A stretch of 11,453 nucleotides of DNA. Origin: Mailhella sp. Lineage in GTDB: Bacteria > Desulfobacterota > Desulfovibrionia > Desulfovibrionales > Desulfovibrionaceae. Shown here one piece after another: positions 1 to 6,724 of the stretch. Below the pieces are notes generated by a model. The model made no database searches. It was given only the letters and a program-made list of their open reading frames with translations, and was not told the DNA's origin. The position numbers and the translations under genes were made by a program. The stretch lies in NCBI GenBank assembly GCA_024404335.1, contig JAKSQA010000016.1:1-11453 (forward strand), in the 5' to 3' direction. How positions within the stretch are numbered: position 1 is the first letter of the stretch; every line of letters begins with the position of its first letter.

Positions 1-12
1 GTGGATGCGGCG

Positions 13-45
13 GGCTGGAAAGGCTTGCGGAAGGCCTTTCCAGCC
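13..45. terminator. Strong hairpin downstream of mgtE, possible terminator
   Basis: A perfect 12-bp inverted repeat (GGCTGGAAAGGC at 13-24, GCCTTTCCAGCC at 34-45) encloses a 9-nt loop. It lies about 210 nt beyond the mgtE stop, so it could end the mgtE transcript, or a plus-strand transcript entering from outside the window. Neither strand shows a T tract after the stem, so the direction is undecided. I see no convincing gene in bases 1-254. Confidence 0.45.
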
Positions 46-254
46 TCGGCGGAAAGTCGTGAACCGGCTGGAGCTGTCGTCATCCGGAGAACAGAGGGTG
101 ACGGAGCATCGTGTTCCCTCCACCAGGCCGGCGTCCGACGCATACACCGGGCAGGCACCAGGCGGAATGCGGGTATCTGCGGAGATGGGCGGCTGGCGGG
201 ATCATGCTCCTGAAAGGCGCCATGTCCGCGGCGGGCAATTTTCCGGCCTTATCC

Positions 255-1628
255 CTATCCCTTTGGCAGCAGATCGGCCAGGAAGAGCCATGCGAAGCCG
301 AAGTATATGAAGACGCCGAGCAGATCCATGACGGAGGTGATGAGCGGCGAGGCGAGTGTCGCCGGGTCGGTGCCGAGCTTCCTTGCGAGGAAGGGCAGCA
401 GCAGCCCGAACACCCCGCCGACGGCAGTGCAGACGAACATGCTCAGGCCGACGGTGAGAAGCACGCTGACGGAGATGCCCTTGCCGAAATAGGCCATGCC
501 GCATTCCAGAAGAGCGATGGTCAGGCCGAGCGCACAGGCGACGGGCAGTTCCCGCTTGAAGACCTTCCATACGTCGGACCAGCAGGTCGTGACGTCCTCC
601 ATCACCATGGCTCGGATGACGAGCGTGGCGGTCTGGCTGCCTGTGTTGCCGCCCATGTCGACGATGGGGGCGATGAAGGCCGCCAGCACGATGGCCTCAG
701 AGAGAAGCTCCTCCTGCGTGGCGACGAAGGTGCTTGTCACCATGCCGAATACGGTGAGGACGATGAGCCACAGGGCGCGTACTTTGAATATCTCCTGCAG
801 CGGCGAGCGGAGGATGTCGAGATCGGTGTCCGCAGCCGTGCCTCCGAAGCGGGCAAGCTGTGATGCGTCACGCGCCTTTTCAAGGTCCATTGCGTCGTCG
901 ACGGTGAATATGCCGAGCATCTTCCCCTCCTTGTCGACAACGGGAAGGGCGAGCAGGTCGTAACGGCGGATCATGTCCGATGCACGGGAGGATGGCCAGT
1001 CGGCCTCTGCATAGACGGGGCGGCTGCGGGCGATGTCGGATATCTTCTCATCGTCACGCGCGAGCAGGAGGTCCCTGAGGGAAAGGGTGCCTTCCAGCCG
1101 TCCTTCCCTGTCGACGACGTAGATGACGTAGATGGTTTCCTGCTCTCCTGCACAGGACCTGACATAGCTGAATGCTTCCCTCACGGTCATGCCGGGCATC
1201 ACGGCGATGTATTCCGAGGTGGTCGCCGCGCCGGTGCTGCCTTCGGGGTAGGATGAAAGGGTCATGATTTCGTCGCGGGTGTCATCCTGGAGGGCGGGAA
1301 GGAGGCTGTCCCTTGTTTTGGCGTCGATGCCGGCGTACAGGTCGACGCGTTCGTCGGAAGGAAGGTGCTCGAAGAGGCTTACGAGCTCCTCGGCGTTCAT
1401 GCTGCCCATGATGGCCTTCCGGCGGGATTCGGAGAAATAGCTGAATATCTGCGCGAAATCATGGGCGTCCAGCCTGCGCAGAAGTCTCAGGACGGTGGTG
1501 TGGGGAAGAGGGGAAAGGGCTTCGGCTATATCGGAGGGGTGGTAGGTTCCGGCGATTTCAGCAAAGTCACGGGCAATGCGGGCATCGGAAAGCTCGCGGA
1601 TGGAATTCAGGATGTCCTTGCGGATCAT
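255..1628 (-). CDS. mgtE: Magnesium transporter MgtE
   Basis: Homodimeric Mg2+ channel of the inner membrane, gated by cytoplasmic Mg2+. The 457-residue product has the family order: an N-terminal helical domain (about residues 1-120), two CBS domains (about 125-250; note IYVIYVVDREGRLEGTLSLRDLL and LPVVDKEGKMLGIFTVDDAM), a linker helix, then five membrane segments. The pore signature GGNTGSQTAT and the C-terminal MDLLGVFIYFGFAW, with the Asp matching the ion-selecting Asp432 of Thermus MgtE, are present. Length is normal for the family. The start at 1628 is preferred because AGGAA lies 7 nt upstream; an in-frame ATG at 1667 has no ribosome binding site. No partner gene adjoins it. A short overlapping frame from 1707 with a stronger ribosome binding site may control its translation. 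Confidence 0.95.
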   Translation of the reverse strand: MIRKDILNSIRELSDARIARDFAEIAGTYHPSDIAEALSPLPHTTVLRLLRRLDAHDFAQIFSYFSESRRKAIMGSMNAEELVSLFEHLPSDERVDLYAGIDAKTRDSLLPALQDDTRDEIMTLSSYPEGSTGAATTSEYIAVMPGMTVREAFSYVRSCAGEQETIYVIYVVDREGRLEGTLSLRDLLLARDDEKISDIARSRPVYAEADWPSSRASDMIRRYDLLALPVVDKEGKMLGIFTVDDAMDLEKARDASQLARFGGTAADTDLDILRSPLQEIFKVRALWLIVLTVFGMVTSTFVATQEELLSEAIVLAAFIAPIVDMGGNTGSQTATLVIRAMVMEDVTTCWSDVWKVFKRELPVACALGLTIALLECGMAYFGKGISVSVLLTVGLSMFVCTAVGGVFGLLLPFLARKLGTDPATLASPLITSVMDLLGVFIYFGFAWLFLADLLPKG

Positions 1629-1707
1629 AAGCGTGTTCCTTTTGGGTTCCGGGTGGAGGGATGGCATCGTCAGACAGAAATTCGAGACTGATACTGTGGC
1701 TTTCCAT
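1567..1707 (-). CDS. Possible 46-residue leader peptide overlapping the mgtE start
   Basis: An ATG at 1707 is preceded by AAAGGAGATCCC, a better ribosome binding site than that of mgtE. The frame runs 46 codons, crosses the mgtE ribosome binding site and start in another frame, and stops 61 nt inside mgtE. Residues 12-20 read SDDAIPPPG: two acidic residues followed by three consecutive prolines. Established knowledge: enterobacterial mgtA is controlled by a short leader, MgtL, whose Pro/acidic codons make translation depend on Mg2+. A ribosome paused on the PPP codons (1651-1659) would lie about 10-20 nt upstream of the mgtE ribosome binding site. A regulatory role is inference. The frame could also be chance, with only its ribosome binding site being notable. 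Confidence 0.35.
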   Translation of the reverse strand: MESHSISLEFLSDDAIPPPGTQKEHAYDPQGHPEFHPRAFRCPHCP

Positions 1708-1751
1708 GGGATCTCCTTTCTATAGGAAAAAGATAAAAGAATGACAGGGAC

Positions 1752-1770
1752 TATCTGATGGCATCAGATA
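1752..1770. repeat. Perfect 19-bp palindrome upstream of mgtE
   Basis: TATCTGAT, spacer GGC, ATCAGATA: 8-bp arms with a 3-nt centre. It lies 45 nt upstream of the leader ATG at 1707 and about 125 nt upstream of the mgtE ATG. On the minus strand a T-rich run follows about a dozen bases later. It could be an operator for a dimeric regulator or a weak RNA hairpin in the mgtE leader; the sequence does not decide. Confidence 0.5.
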
Positions 1771-1851
1771 AGACCTAAGACTACGCTGTAGACGGGCATT
1801 CATGATGAAGTTGCATGAATGTTTCCGAAAAGGCGTATGTATGTGCGGAGA

Positions 1852-1897
1852 GAATGAAGTAAGATACCATGCTGCATTTCGGCAGCATGCTTCATTC
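1852..1897. repeat. Nested inverted repeat
   Basis: Outer arms GAATGAAG (1852-1859) and CTTCATTC (1890-1897) enclose inner arms CATGCTGC (1868-1875) and GCAGCATG (1882-1889) with a 6-nt loop. As RNA this gives two stacked 8-bp stems interrupted by an 8-nt bulge on one side only. No T tract follows. It may be a structured part of a leader or small RNA, or a degenerate terminator. Confidence 0.45.
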
Positions 1898-2181
1898 CAT
1901 CAGGCCATGACAGGCGGATATGGTCGGGGGATTTTCATTGCAATCCTCCTTGCAGAGCTTGACTGCCCTGTGGAGGAAAGCCGCAGGGGCAGGTCAGCAG
2001 TCTGTGTTTGAAATAAGAGAAGGGTGACTGTGACTGTCAGATGACATAATAGATCCTTGCGTGAAAAATGATGTATGAGGGGGCAATACCCCTGTGCGTA
2101 AGATGAGTCAAGGGGAAATGATGCAGCTCGAGAGCTGGGATTTTGCAGCGGTTCTGCTGACGGCAGCTTTTATGAATCCGC

Positions 2182-2213
2182 ATCATAAAATGGATACTTT
2201 TCCATTGTATGAT
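2182..2213 (-). terminator. Hairpin just after the 83-residue membrane protein gene
   Basis: Arms 2182-2193 and 2202-2213 pair at 11 of 12 positions around an 8-nt loop. It begins 13 nt after the minus-strand gene's stop, which suits a terminator. The stem is AT-rich and no clear T tract follows, so termination may be weak. Confidence 0.35.
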
Positions 2214-2226
2214 AATGCCCTGATTT

Positions 2227-2478
2227 TCATTGTACGCCGGCGCGGAGCATGACCATATAGACGATGAACACGACGATGTTCGTCAGCATGAGCTCGATGA
2301 ACCAGAGCCTGATGAAATCGAATGCCGACCTTCTGGCCTGCTTCCATGGCAGAAGGAATGCGACCGAGGCGGCGAGGTATATGGGGATCATGACCTGCCA
2401 GCCGGCATCCGGGAGGAGATACCCGGCTGATACGCCGCAGAGCGTGGTGAGAACGGCACCTATGATGACCGGATACAT
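2227..2478 (-). CDS. Small three-helix membrane protein, function unknown
   Basis: An 83-residue, very hydrophobic protein. I do not recognise its family. Three membrane segments are visible: residues about 2-22 (VIIGAVLTTLCGVSAGYLL), 28-44 (VMIPIYLAASVAFLL) and 56-79 (FIRLWFIELMLTNIVVFIVYM). A short basic loop, KQARR, lies between segments two and three. The start is well supported: GGAGG lies 9 nt upstream of the ATG. It stands alone, 315 nt downstream of the HPP gene on the same strand, with a strong hairpin between them, so it is probably transcribed separately. There is no signal for HcpR control. It could be an orphan subunit or a lone stress-related membrane peptide. Confidence 0.7.
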   Translation of the reverse strand: MYPVIIGAVLTTLCGVSAGYLLPDAGWQVMIPIYLAASVAFLLPWKQARRSAFDFIRLWFIELMLTNIVVFIVYMVMLRAGVQ

Positions 2479-2573
2479 GCGGGGGAACCTCCAATCCCGA
2501 GGGCTTTTGGAGTTCTTTTCGGCGAGATGCGCGGAAAAGGCAAGATGGCGCGTGAAGGTGCCTGCGGCTGGGC

Positions 2574-2614
2574 GTGAAGTCTTCGTGGAGGCCAGGCCAT
2601 CGCACCGACTTCAC
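2574..2614. repeat. Inverted repeat in the leader of the small membrane protein
   Basis: GTGAAGTC (2574-2581) and GACTTCAC (2607-2614) are perfect 8-bp arms around 25 nt that include GGCCAGGCC. It lies about 100 nt upstream of the 83-residue gene. The role is unknown; a leader RNA structure is possible. I see no gene in 2479-2793. Confidence 0.35.
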
Positions 2615-2649
2615 AGGCCGTTTGCCGTGCCCCAAGTAATCGGCATGTA

Positions 2650-2682
2650 AAGAGCCCGCCGAAGCGTATTCGGCGGGCTCTT
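2650..2682 (-). terminator. Rho-independent-type terminator after the HPP gene
   Basis: A 14-bp perfect stem (AAGAGCCCGCCGAA against TTCGGCGGGCTCTT) encloses a GCGTA loop. It lies about 110 nt beyond the minus-strand HPP stop. On the minus strand the stem ends in CTCTTT, giving a short U run. It probably ends the HPP transcript and separates it from the downstream small membrane gene. Confidence 0.65.
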
Positions 2683-2793
2683 GGTGGAATGGAAAGTATT
2701 TTTCCGTTTATTGTCGGTAAATTGAGTCAGGCTTCCTGGTGAGGACTTGTCAGGCATGCATGGCTGTTCAGGGGGATGCTTCCCGATAGGAGC

Positions 2794-3339
2794 TCAGAGC
2801 CGCTGCAGAGGATCGCGGCCCCTTCGGACGATAGTGTTGCTCACTAGCCCGACGGCACGAAGCATCAGCGCGCCGGCTAGGCATGGGAAGAATGGATAGA
2901 GCCAGCCGAGCCCGTGGATGCCTTCGCCGCCGGCGACCGCGATCAGCGCCGTGGCGCCGCCGGGAGGGTGCAGCGTCTTCGTGAGGCTCATGAGGAGTAT
3001 CGCCGTGGATACGGCAAGGGCGGCGGCAAGCCACCCCGCCTCGGGAAGCATCTGCTGGCAGGCCACCCCGACGAGGGCCGATACGAGATGTCCGCCGATG
3101 AGGTTCCTCGGCTGGGCGAGCGGGCTTGCAGGGGCTCCGAATACCAGCACGCATGAGGCGCCGAAGCTCCCTATGAGAAAGGGGTACTCCGCGTCATTGA
3201 TGACGAAGCGCTCCAGCGCTGCGATGCACAGGATACCGAGGAAGCTCCCGAGCCATGCGAAGGCGAGGATCGCCCTTTCCTGATGGCGTGACGATGTCAG
3301 AAGGCTTCCGAGTATTCCGGCAGGAAACATGTTCTTCAT
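2794..3339 (-). CDS. HPP-family integral membrane protein, possible nitrite transporter
   Basis: A 181-residue membrane protein with the family's namesake motif HPPGGATAL at residues 124-132, plus the conserved early segment YPFLIGSFGASCVLVFG (52-68) and AQPRNLIGGH (75-84). About four membrane segments follow a short N-terminal tail. The start at 3339 has AAGGAGA 6 nt upstream; an open frame extends to 3492 but lacks a ribosome binding site. Established knowledge: HPP proteins of plant chloroplasts and cyanobacteria have nitrite transport activity. Here the gene diverges from hcp, and a perfect TGTGA-N6-TCACA box sits 45 nt upstream with a well-placed -10. That ties it to the nitrite/NO response. 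Nitrite as the substrate is inferred from family and context. Confidence 0.85.
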   Translation of the reverse strand: MKNMFPAGILGSLLTSSRHQERAILAFAWLGSFLGILCIAALERFVINDAEYPFLIGSFGASCVLVFGAPASPLAQPRNLIGGHLVSALVGVACQQMLPEAGWLAAALAVSTAILLMSLTKTLHPPGGATALIAVAGGEGIHGLGWLYPFFPCLAGALMLRAVGLVSNTIVRRGRDPLQRL

Positions 3340-3357
3340 TGCATTCTCCTTGCCGTC

Positions 3358-3399
3358 TTCATACGCCTCTGCCGGATCTCGTCTGTGACTGCGTTCACA
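3358..3399 (-). promoter_or_regulatory. HcpR-type box and -10 for the HPP gene
   Basis: TGTGA-CTGCGT-TCACA at 3384-3399 is a perfect consensus box. Reading leftwards, TATGAA at 3363-3358 follows 20 nt after the box, close to the 21 nt of CRP class II promoters. Transcription would start near 3350, leaving a short leader before the ATG at 3339. Activation by HcpR is inferred. Confidence 0.7.
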
Positions 3400-3470
3400 G
3401 TATGCCGGAGGATATGGGAATCCTCGGCATAAGGCCTCTCCGGGAGGCGTATTTTTGAAAAAAGACGAAG

Positions 3471-3513
3471 TGTGTCTGAAATCACAGAACAAATACGCTG
3501 CCTGTGGGAATAT
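3471..3513 (+). promoter_or_regulatory. HcpR-type box and -10 for hcp
   Basis: TGTGT-CTGAAA-TCACA at 3471-3486 matches 9 of 10 consensus bases. GAATAT at 3508-3513 lies exactly 21 nt downstream, the class II activator spacing. Transcription would start near 3520 with a leader of about 90 nt. It is a second box in the shared HPP/hcp region, 87 bp from the first centre to centre, so each divergent gene appears to have its own. Confidence 0.65.
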
Positions 3514-3608
3514 CCGAGCATGATCGGAAGAGGCCGGCGGCGCTCAGGACGCATGGAGCGGCAGGGGAGCGCCGCCGTCCGGCAACATATTTACGGAAAG
3601 GAGAGGGC

Positions 3609-5162
3609 ATGGACGGAATGTTCTGCTTCCAGTGTGAACAGGCGGCATCTGGCAGAGGATGCACAAAGAACGGCGTATGCGGAAAGACGAGCGTGACTGC
3701 GGGCCTGCAGGACAGGATCATCGGCGAACTGTGCGCCTATGCGGCGGCCTGCGGGGAGGAATCCTCCCCGGAGGCGGATGCCCTTGTCGAGACCGCGCTT
3801 TTCAGCACTCTGACCAATGTCAGCTTCGATGACAGATCCCTCCGGGAGCTTGTCGGCCGTGTACGCGCCCTGGGCGACGCCGCCGGTGCCGGCGAAGGCT
3901 ATGACATGAGCAGGGTGTGGGATGCTCCCGAGGATATCCGCAGCCTCAAGTCGCTTCTTCTTTTTGGAATGAAGGGCATCGCCGCCTACGCGAGCCATGC
4001 CCGGGTGCTGGGCCGTACGAGCGGCGAGGTCTCATCCTTCCTGCTAAAGGGGCTTGCGCTGCTCGGCTCCGACGCCGGCGCCGATGCGCTGCTTGCCGCC
4101 GTCATGGAAGCCGGCAAGGCGAACCTTGCCTGTATGGAGATGCTCAGCGACGCCAACAGGGGCGCCTTCGGCATCCCCGCACCCGTCTCCGTTTCCCGCA
4201 CGGTGGAGAAGGGGCCTTTCATCGTCATCACCGGCCATGACCTGCAGGACCTCCATGACCTTCTGGAGCAGACGGAGGGCAGGGGCGTCGCCGTGTACAC
4301 CCATGGTGAGATGCTCCCCGCCCATGCGTACCCCGGCCTCAGGAGATACGCTCACTTCAAGGGGCATTTCGGCACGGCATGGCAGAACCAGCAGAAGGAA
4401 TTCGACGGCCTGCCCGCACCGGTGCTTTTCACCACGAACTGCCTCATGCCCGTGAAGGATTCCTATGCAGACCGCGTCTTCACTACGGGAGCGGTGCGCT
4501 ATCCGGGCATGACGCATATCGCCGATCATGATTTCAGCCCGGTCATCGAGAAGGCGCTCCAGCTCGGCGGCTATGCCGAGGACCGCAGCTTCCCCGGCAT
4601 GAACGGAGGGCTCTCCGTCACAACAGGGTTCGGCAGTGAGGCCATCCTTTCCTCGGCAGGGGCGATCGTCGAGGCCGTCAGGTCCGGCGCCATCAGGCAT
4701 TTCCTCCTGGTGGGCGGATGCGACGGGGCGCGCCCCGGCAGAAGCTACTTCACCGATTTCGTGAAGCAGGCTCCCGCGGATACCGTGGTGCTTACGCTCG
4801 CCTGCGGAAAGTTCCGCTTCAACGACCTTGAGCTCGGCACGATCGGGGGGATTCCCCGGCTTCTCGACATGGGGCAGTGCAATGACGCCTACGGCGCGGT
4901 GAAAGTGGCGCTGGCTCTTGCCGAGGCCTTCGGCTGCGGCGTGAACGATCTGCCGCTTACCCTCGTGCTCTCCTGGTACGAGCAGAAGGCCGTGGCCATC
5001 CTGCTCACACTGCTGTACCTCGGCATAAGGGATATCCGCCTCGGCCCGACCCTGCCGGCCTTCGTCTCGCCGGCAGTCCTTGACTCCCTGGTGAAGAACT
5101 TCGGCGTCCGCCCCGTGCCGGCTCCGGAGGACGACCTGGCGGAAATCCTGAGGAACGGCTAG
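3609..5162 (+). CDS. hcp: Hybrid cluster protein (NO / hydroxylamine reductase), class I
   Basis: Cytoplasmic iron-sulfur enzyme that reduces nitric oxide to N2O and, in vitro, hydroxylamine to ammonia. The 517 residues begin with the proximal [4Fe-4S] motif Cys6, Cys9, Cys18, Cys24 (C-x2-C-x8-C-x5-C), the class I pattern of strict anaerobes. All seven hybrid-cluster ligands are visible: His210 (GHDL), Glu234 (HGEMLPAH), Cys278 (TTNC), Cys371 (GGCDGARPGR, the persulfide Cys), Cys399 (LACGK), Cys424 (GQCND) and Glu458 (SWYEQKA). The spacing parallels the D. vulgaris enzyme with an offset of 34-36. The start at 3609 has AAGGAGAG just upstream; the longer frame from 3504 lacks a ribosome binding site. 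No hcr reductase adjoins it, so electrons must come from another carrier, such as the polyferredoxin or flavodoxin-like protein nearby. An HcpR-type box lies upstream and a strong terminator follows. Confidence 0.96.
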   Translation: MDGMFCFQCEQAASGRGCTKNGVCGKTSVTAGLQDRIIGELCAYAAACGEESSPEADALVETALFSTLTNVSFDDRSLRELVGRVRALGDAAGAGEGYDMSRVWDAPEDIRSLKSLLLFGMKGIAAYASHARVLGRTSGEVSSFLLKGLALLGSDAGADALLAAVMEAGKANLACMEMLSDANRGAFGIPAPVSVSRTVEKGPFIVITGHDLQDLHDLLEQTEGRGVAVYTHGEMLPAHAYPGLRRYAHFKGHFGTAWQNQQKEFDGLPAPVLFTTNCLMPVKDSYADRVFTTGAVRYPGMTHIADHDFSPVIEKALQLGGYAEDRSFPGMNGGLSVTTGFGSEAILSSAGAIVEAVRSGAIRHFLLVGGCDGARPGRSYFTDFVKQAPADTVVLTLACGKFRFNDLELGTIGGIPRLLDMGQCNDAYGAVKVALALAEAFGCGVNDLPLTLVLSWYEQKAVAILLTLLYLGIRDIRLGPTLPAFVSPAVLDSLVKNFGVRPVPAPEDDLAEILRNG

Positions 5163-5291
5163 TCCGGATCAAACTCTTCCGCCAGCAGTGCCGCATCTGC
5201 CGAGAGGGCTGATGATGCCTCTGAAGCGGATCCTGCGCAGCATGTCAGGCCGGCCCTATGAACAGCGGCCGATCCGTGATCTGATAGGACA

Positions 5292-5323
5292 AGCCCCCCG
5301 GCATCTTATGGTGCCGGGGGGCT
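5292..5323 (+). terminator. Terminator after hcp
   Basis: A perfect, GC-rich 12-bp stem (AGCCCCCCGGCA against TGCCGGGGGGCT) with an 8-nt loop lies 130 nt after the hcp stop. The T tract is poor (CTGCCTT). It separates hcp from the next gene, which has its own promoter-like signals. Confidence 0.65.
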
Positions 5324-5385
5324 CTGCCTTCAGAGGGAGGCTTTTGCGGCAATGATCCTGACCGGTCTGAAGATTGATCGGAAAG

Positions 5386-5428
5386 TGTGGCCAGAATCAT
5401 GGAAAGGAAACCGCCTTCCGCCTATGAT
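5386..5428 (+). promoter_or_regulatory. Degenerate HcpR-type box and -10 for the polyferredoxin gene
   Basis: TGTGG-CCAGAA-TCATG at 5386-5401 matches only 7 of 10 consensus bases. A good -10, TATGAT at 5423-5428, lies exactly 21 nt downstream, the same geometry as at hcp and nrfHA. That spacing is the main reason to list it. Transcription would start near 5435, 50 nt before the ATG. Confidence 0.4.
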
Positions 5429-5484
5429 GCCTTCAGAACAGTCCGGCATACCCATCATAACCCGCGCATCCATGGAGACCGTAC

Positions 5485-6471
5485 ATGCGATTCCCGAAAA
5501 AGCTTCCTGCCGCACAGCTGCGGCGCATCATCCAGACCGCATTCCTCGCCTTCATGATCCTGACGGGGATACGCTTCCTTCTGCATTACCTATGGATGAC
5601 GGGGGCTTCGGCGCATGCTGCGGGTCGGCCGGCATCGGTGGAGGCATTCCTGCCTATCAGCGGCCTTCTGGCCCTGAAGCGCCTGCTTCTGACAGGGGAA
5701 TGGGATACCGTGCATCCTGCCGGCCTCGCCATCCTCATGATGGCGCTGGCAAGTGCCGTGCTTTTCCGAAGGGCCTTCTGCAGCCATCTGTGTCCGCTGG
5801 GCGCCGTATCGTTCCTGCTGTTCAGACTGGGGCGCAGGCTTGGGATTACGTGGGTTCCGGGCCCGCGGGCGTATGCTGCCATGAGCATTCCCAAATACCT
5901 CCTTCTGGCCTTCTTCCTCTATCTGCCGCTCTCCATGAGCGTGAGGCAGATATCGTTCTTCCTCCTGTCGCCCTACAACGTCATCGCCGACGCGAAGATG
6001 CTGCTGTTCTTCATGCCCCCTTCCCTCCTTACGGCGTGCTGCGTCACGGCTCTGGCGTGGGGCAGCGTGGTCATCCCCGGATTCTGGTGCCGCTGTCTCT
6101 GCCCCTACGGCGCGCTGCTGGGAATCCTCTCCCTGCTGTCGCCGGTTTCCATCCGGCGTGACGGCACAGGATGCACATCCTGCGGACGATGCGCGGCCGC
6201 CTGCCCGCAGGGACTGCGGCCCGACACCGGCCTGCGCATGGCGGGGACTGAGTGCCTCGCGTGCATGGAATGTGCCGGAGCCTGCGGCAGGGGATGCCTG
6301 ACGGCGCGGGCCGGCCGCCGCAGCATCAGCGGCTTCGGCATTTCCCTGGGCCTGCTCGCCCTTGTGGCCCTCATGTACGCGGGCGCGGAGCTGACGGGAC
6401 ACTGGGACCATGCCATCCCCGAGGAGATGATGCGTCGCCTCCTGGAAAGCGCCGCTTCGATCTCCCATTGA
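5485..6471 (+). CDS. NapH-like membrane polyferredoxin (4Fe-4S)
   Basis: An integral membrane iron-sulfur protein of 328 residues that probably passes electrons between the quinone pool and a partner on one face of the membrane. Membrane segments lie at about 15-37, 78-96, 137-158, 178-200 and 283-299. Two CX3CP motifs typical of the NapH/NosR/YccM group are present: Cys99-Cys103 (CSHLCPLG) and Cys202-Cys206 (CRCLCPYG). Two ferredoxin-type clusters follow: Cys230/233/236/240 and Cys257/260/263/267; the second lacks the usual trailing proline and has an extra Cys271. GGAGA lies 7 nt before the ATG. It lies between hcp and hcpR, with a degenerate HcpR-type box. No nap or nos genes are nearby, so the NapH name is by similarity only. 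Its partner is unknown; Hcp is a context-based guess. Confidence 0.85.
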   Translation: MRFPKKLPAAQLRRIIQTAFLAFMILTGIRFLLHYLWMTGASAHAAGRPASVEAFLPISGLLALKRLLLTGEWDTVHPAGLAILMMALASAVLFRRAFCSHLCPLGAVSFLLFRLGRRLGITWVPGPRAYAAMSIPKYLLLAFFLYLPLSMSVRQISFFLLSPYNVIADAKMLLFFMPPSLLTACCVTALAWGSVVIPGFWCRCLCPYGALLGILSLLSPVSIRRDGTGCTSCGRCAAACPQGLRPDTGLRMAGTECLACMECAGACGRGCLTARAGRRSISGFGISLGLLALVALMYAGAELTGHWDHAIPEEMMRRLLESAASISH

Positions 6472-6595
6472 CGGGTGCTCCGAACCATAAGATGATTTGA
6501 GGTGCTTTCTTCCCTAAGCCGTCACGGAGAATACTCCGGAGGCTGTTTCCCATTCGGCTTCCGCAGGGCATTGTCTCCGGAAAGGGCAGGTGGAA

Positions 6596-6609
6596 CGGGG
6601 CTGGCCCCG
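6596..6609 (+). terminator. Weak hairpin after the polyferredoxin gene
   Basis: CGGGG-CTGG-CCCCG forms a 5-bp GC stem with a tetraloop, 125 nt after the polyferredoxin stop and 20 nt before the hcpR box. No T tract follows. It is offered only as a possible transcript end. Confidence 0.25.
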
Positions 6610-6628
6610 CGTCGTCATCCGGGGGTGA

Positions 6629-6644
6629 TGTGACCGCAGTCATA
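6629..6644 (+). promoter_or_regulatory. HcpR-type box upstream of hcpR (autoregulation)
   Basis: TGTGA-CCGCAG-TCATA matches 9 of 10 consensus bases and lies 80 nt before the hcpR ATG. The hexamer at class II spacing (TACGGA, 6666-6671) is a poor -10, and TAGGGT at 6661-6666 is only slightly better. Control here may be weak activation or repression rather than the strong activation suggested at nrfHA. Confidence 0.55.
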
Positions 6645-6724
6645 TACGGAACCTGCGGAATAGGGTACGGATTGGCAGACGCGTGCATCCCGCACCTGTC
6701 ATCCGTCCCCATGGAGGCTTGCCT

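Larger units (their letters stand above)
1708..2226. other. Gene-free stretch upstream of mgtE
   Basis: About 520 bases without a convincing gene. A 69-codon plus-strand frame (1802-2011) has no ribosome binding site and runs through a hairpin, so I do not call it. The stretch holds the palindrome at 1752-1770, the nested inverted repeat at 1852-1897 and the hairpin at 2182-2213. The mgtE promoter should lie here, facing left, but I could not pick a -35/-10 pair with confidence. No perfect TGTGA-N6-TCACA box occurs here. Confidence 0.6.

Noticed and set aside
111..863. Long plus-strand frame opposite mgtE, rich in Asp, Glu, His and Gly
   Set aside because: Composition is typical of an antisense shadow, and mgtE on the other strand is unmistakable.
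1802..2011. 69-codon plus-strand frame in the gene-free region
   Set aside because: No ribosome binding site, it runs through the nested inverted repeat, and its composition is not coding-like.
2025..2046. TGTGACTGTCAGATGACA resembles an HcpR/CRP box
   Set aside because: The second half-site is at the wrong distance and does not match TCACA; no gene start or -10 lies in a matching position.
3434..3455. Short GCCTC/GAGGC hairpin followed by five T residues between the two HcpR boxes, like a small terminator
   Set aside because: The stem is only 5 bp and no gene reads into it from the left on the plus strand; it lies between two divergent promoters.
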